Part shown: one piece after another, positions 61,882-64,000 of the stretch
Position numbering within the stretch: position 1 is the stretch's first letter
Layout of the letters: each line of letters opens with the position of its first letter
Assembly (NCBI GenBank): GCA_036852015.1
Contig: JAANDG010000017.1
Span: forward strand, 496,001-560,000
Direction: 5' to 3'
Source of the DNA: Pelodera strongyloides
Lineage: Eukaryota; Nematoda; Chromadorea; Rhabditida; Rhabditidae
DNA: 64,000 nucleotides
Notes under the pieces: model-generated
Seen by the model: the letters and a program-made list of their open reading frames with translations, nothing else
What the model was told of the DNA's origin: nothing
Databases searched by the model: none
Program-made: the position numbers and the translations under genes

Positions 61882-63826
61882 TTAAAATTTCGCCGGGGAT
61901 CCCGGTTCTCCCGGCGCTGGGGATTTACCCAACGGGAACATTCCAGACACTTTGGGAGACACCTGCAAATAAGAATTGAAGCGGAACGAGTAGGCACAGT
62001 TAAAGCGAAATACCGGCCGGTTTTTGAAACGCATCATGGACAGCTGCATTCTTCTGCAGTTAAGCGAAGTTGGGTCGAGTTTTTAATCTAATTTATGTTC
62101 ATTTGCATAGACTGCATAAAAAGGCCGGTGTACTCGATGCGTTTCAAAATCCGGCCGGTAATTCGCTTTAGGCAATCAGTAGCAAGTTACAATCGAATGA
62201 GTGAGAAAAAAAATACATACATATGTGAAGTGAACTTTTATCAAAATCTCCAACTTAAAATATAAGTCGAATCAGCCCAGCATTGCTAATTCTACTCCTG
62301 TAGCTGGCTTATCGAGCTACTCTACTGGAACGTGTCACCTCTCGGTAGAGAAATTCTATCACAACCACGTTGGTGGACAACGACGTTCCTTATTGATACT
62401 GATACCGATACTGTTACCGTTGCGTTACGGTAACGATCACAAGCATCAATCAAAATATATAAAAGATTCCTTACCGAAACTTCCCCATTGGGAATGGTAA
62501 AAGACGAAAGCACACTCGTCTCACTCGTGTGCTCTTTTAGACTCATTGGTGGCGTGCTGCCCGCTTTACGGTTGAAGTAGTGCATATTGGTCTGAACAAT
62601 ATTAGTCACATTCAAACAATTTTTAAAGCGAAATACCGACCGGTTTTTGAAACGCATCGTGAACAACTGAATTCTTACGTATTTATGCTAATTTGCTCGA
62701 ATTTACCTGAATTTTTTTTATTCTAATTTAGTTCATTTGCATACAAGAATGCTGGTGTACTCGATGAGTTTCAAAAAACGGCCCGTATTTCGCTTTAAAT
62801 CATACATCAAGAGAAAAAGGACATAATAAAATGTTAATTATCTTACTTCTGATCTCGCAGAGCACTTCTGCGTCTGTGTCAGTGTAGACGGTTGCGAGCT
62901 ACTTATATCCGTCTTTTTGGCCACCTAAATATATTTATTATATTAATTCATATTCATATTAATAAACTTTATATGTATAAAAGCTTCAAAATTTATCAAC
63001 GAAATAATTTGTGTGCATGTTTTGATGTGACATTGGTTATAGCAGTGTTTCATTCTCCCAATATACGCCTAGTCGGGAAATTCAGCTCTAATACGACGAA
63101 GTCATTCTTTGTATATCTATTCAATAACAATGAGTTATTGTCGTTTAAAGCGAAATACGGGCCGGTATTTGAAATGCATCATGGACAACTGCATTCCTAC
63201 GTTTTTATACTACGTTGATTAAATTTAGCTCAATTTTTTGTTTTAACTTATGTTTATTTGCATCAGCTGCATAGGAATGCTGGCTTACTCAATGTGTTTC
63301 AAAAACCGGCCGGTACTTCGCTTTAAGTACAACAATAATCCGTACATTTGAGGTGTGACACGTGTATACAAACGAATACTGGACTACTACATTCCCATGC
63401 ATTATATGCGGATTGTGCATGACGGAAAAGGCACAGAAGTGTACAGAATTTGCACAGAATACACAAGCATGCACTTGTTCAGCATGTTTCATAAACCACG
63501 TGTTAACGCTTGTTGTCTAGTCAAACGACTCGCTTTTTGATACTCAGCGAGACGGCATTTCTTTACCGAGGGCCCGGATTCGGAGACTGGCGCTGACGAG
63601 ACCACTGGCAGTTCGACGGGTTTAGGAGATGCTGAGCCTGAAATGACTGATCCCTTAGCAGACACACGCACACGCACACGCACACGCACACGCACACGCA
63701 CACGCGCACGCACACGCACACGCACACGCGCACGCACACGCACATACACACACACATACACATATACATACACATACACATACACATACACACAAACACA
63801 CACATACGTACACACACAGACGCACA

Positions 63827-63865
<39 letters not shown>

Positions 63866-63946
63866 ACAGCTCCATCCTCGCGCAGTTCAGAATTGGTGAG
63901 CCGGGCCCGCTTGGCGGACTCCACTTTTTTTGTGCGAGACGATGGC
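61882..63946 (-). CDS. Ser/Pro/Thr-rich protein, C-terminal exons of a gene leaving the window
   Basis: Not recognised. Minus-strand exons 63637-63567, 62924-62847, 62591-62475 and 61962-61882 (stop TAA) have good GT/AG sites and matching phases. A further upstream exon lies at about 63946-63869 (basic KKVESAKRARLTNSELRED), but its donor is inside a GT repeat so its end is uncertain. The visible C-terminal 115 residues are low complexity, with PKPVELPVVSSAPVSESGPS, SSSQPSTLTQTQKCS and the end GKSPAPGEPGSPAKF. No domain, signal peptide or membrane helix is visible. Repeated S/T-P sites suggest a phosphorylated, disordered, perhaps nuclear or cytoskeletal protein; that is inference. Introns contain family A copies 15-17. 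Confidence 0.6.
62000..62171. repeat. TTAA foldback element, family A copy 15
   Basis: TTAAAGCGAAATACCGGCCGG to CCGGCCGGTAATTCGCTTTAG; the right TTAA has changed to TTAG. Confidence 0.9.
62623..62798. repeat. TTAA foldback element, family A copy 16
   Basis: TTAAAGCGAAATACCGACCGG to ACGGCCCGTATTTCGCTTTAA; starts 32 bp from exon 62475-62591. Confidence 0.92.
63145..63326. repeat. TTAA foldback element, family A copy 17
   Basis: TTAAAGCGAAATACGGGCCGG to CCGGCCGGTACTTCGCTTTAA; interior TTATTTGCAT. Confidence 0.92.
63327..63508. repeat. Possible decayed family B element
   Basis: GTGTGACACGTGTATACAAACG at the left and GTTTCATAAACCACGTGTTAACG at the right resemble the family B arms. It directly follows a family A element. 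Confidence 0.35.
63658..63868. repeat. CA-rich microsatellite (CACACG, ACACAT, CA units)
   Basis: About 210 bp of CACACG hexamers followed by ACACAT and CA units. On the minus strand the tract is (GT)n-like and fills the intron beginning of the right-edge gene, supplying many possible GT donors. Confidence 0.95.
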
Positions 63947-64000
63947 TCGGAGTTTCATCAGTGTAAAGCTGGGTGAAACTGGATGGCAAAGAAATAAATT

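Noticed and set aside
63489..63989. 166-codon minus-strand frame rich in Cys/Val and Arg/Val, and its plus-strand Thr/Arg counterpart
   Set aside because: Produced by the CA/GT microsatellite; only the flanking exon pieces fit a spliced gene.
1..64000. CRISPR array, bacterial operons, ribosomal RNA
   Set aside because: No direct repeat-spacer structure, no Shine-Dalgarno-type organisation, and no rRNA core sequence; the window is eukaryotic with spliceosomal introns.

Overview
This is nuclear DNA of an intron-rich, AT-rich eukaryote. The gene content (an LRP chaperone, an EHBP1-type protein, a Golgi nucleotide-sugar transporter) points to an invertebrate animal or a close holozoan relative; I cannot place it more exactly. 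Real genes are split into many short exons, so long open frames are mostly noise. I rebuilt genes by following GT/AG splice sites that keep one reading frame and, where possible, a recognisable family pattern.

Layout. 1-4.8 kb: no supported gene. 6.58-7.80 kb (-): three in-frame exons for a 79-residue basic protein with a possible C-x2-C...H-x2-H site. 10.68-15.31 kb (-): nine exons of an RAP/LRPAP1 homologue with signal peptide and C-terminal HTEL. 15.80-16.66 kb: a remnant of a Polinton/adintovirus-like element, with an open adenain-like protease facing the C-terminal tail of what looks like a protein-primed type B DNA polymerase. 18.52-34.91 kb (+): about 30 exons of an EHBP1 homologue (NT-C2, CH, bMERB). 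37.29-46.72 kb (-, perhaps to 48.86 kb): eleven exons of an unrecognised protein with an eight-cysteine region and a long Thr/Pro/Glu/Lys-rich tail. 55.92-60.85 kb (+): eight exons of an SLC35A-type nucleotide-sugar transporter, first exon not found. 61.88 kb to the right edge (-): a Ser/Pro-rich gene that leaves the window.

The most striking signal outside the genes is the density of short foldback elements without coding capacity. Most are bounded by TTAA. One family (termini TTAAAGCGAAATACCGGCC, 165-190 bp) has about 17 clear copies, most carrying the octamer ATTTGCAT. At least six further sets with different arms also sit on TTAA and begin TTAAAGG or TTAAATGG. Other foldbacks (a 130-bp GAGGCCATATTCACCACT family, a GGGGTTTCCAAGTAT family, a GTGCACGTTCGCGAACG element, an AGCCCGTATTCTCGG family) do not use TTAA. 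They fill introns and spacers, some are nested or abutting, and no transposase for them lies in the window.

Three genes concern the endomembrane system: RAP in the ER, EHBP1 on endosomes and actin, and SLC35A in the Golgi. This is probably chance proximity; eukaryotic neighbours need not share a pathway.
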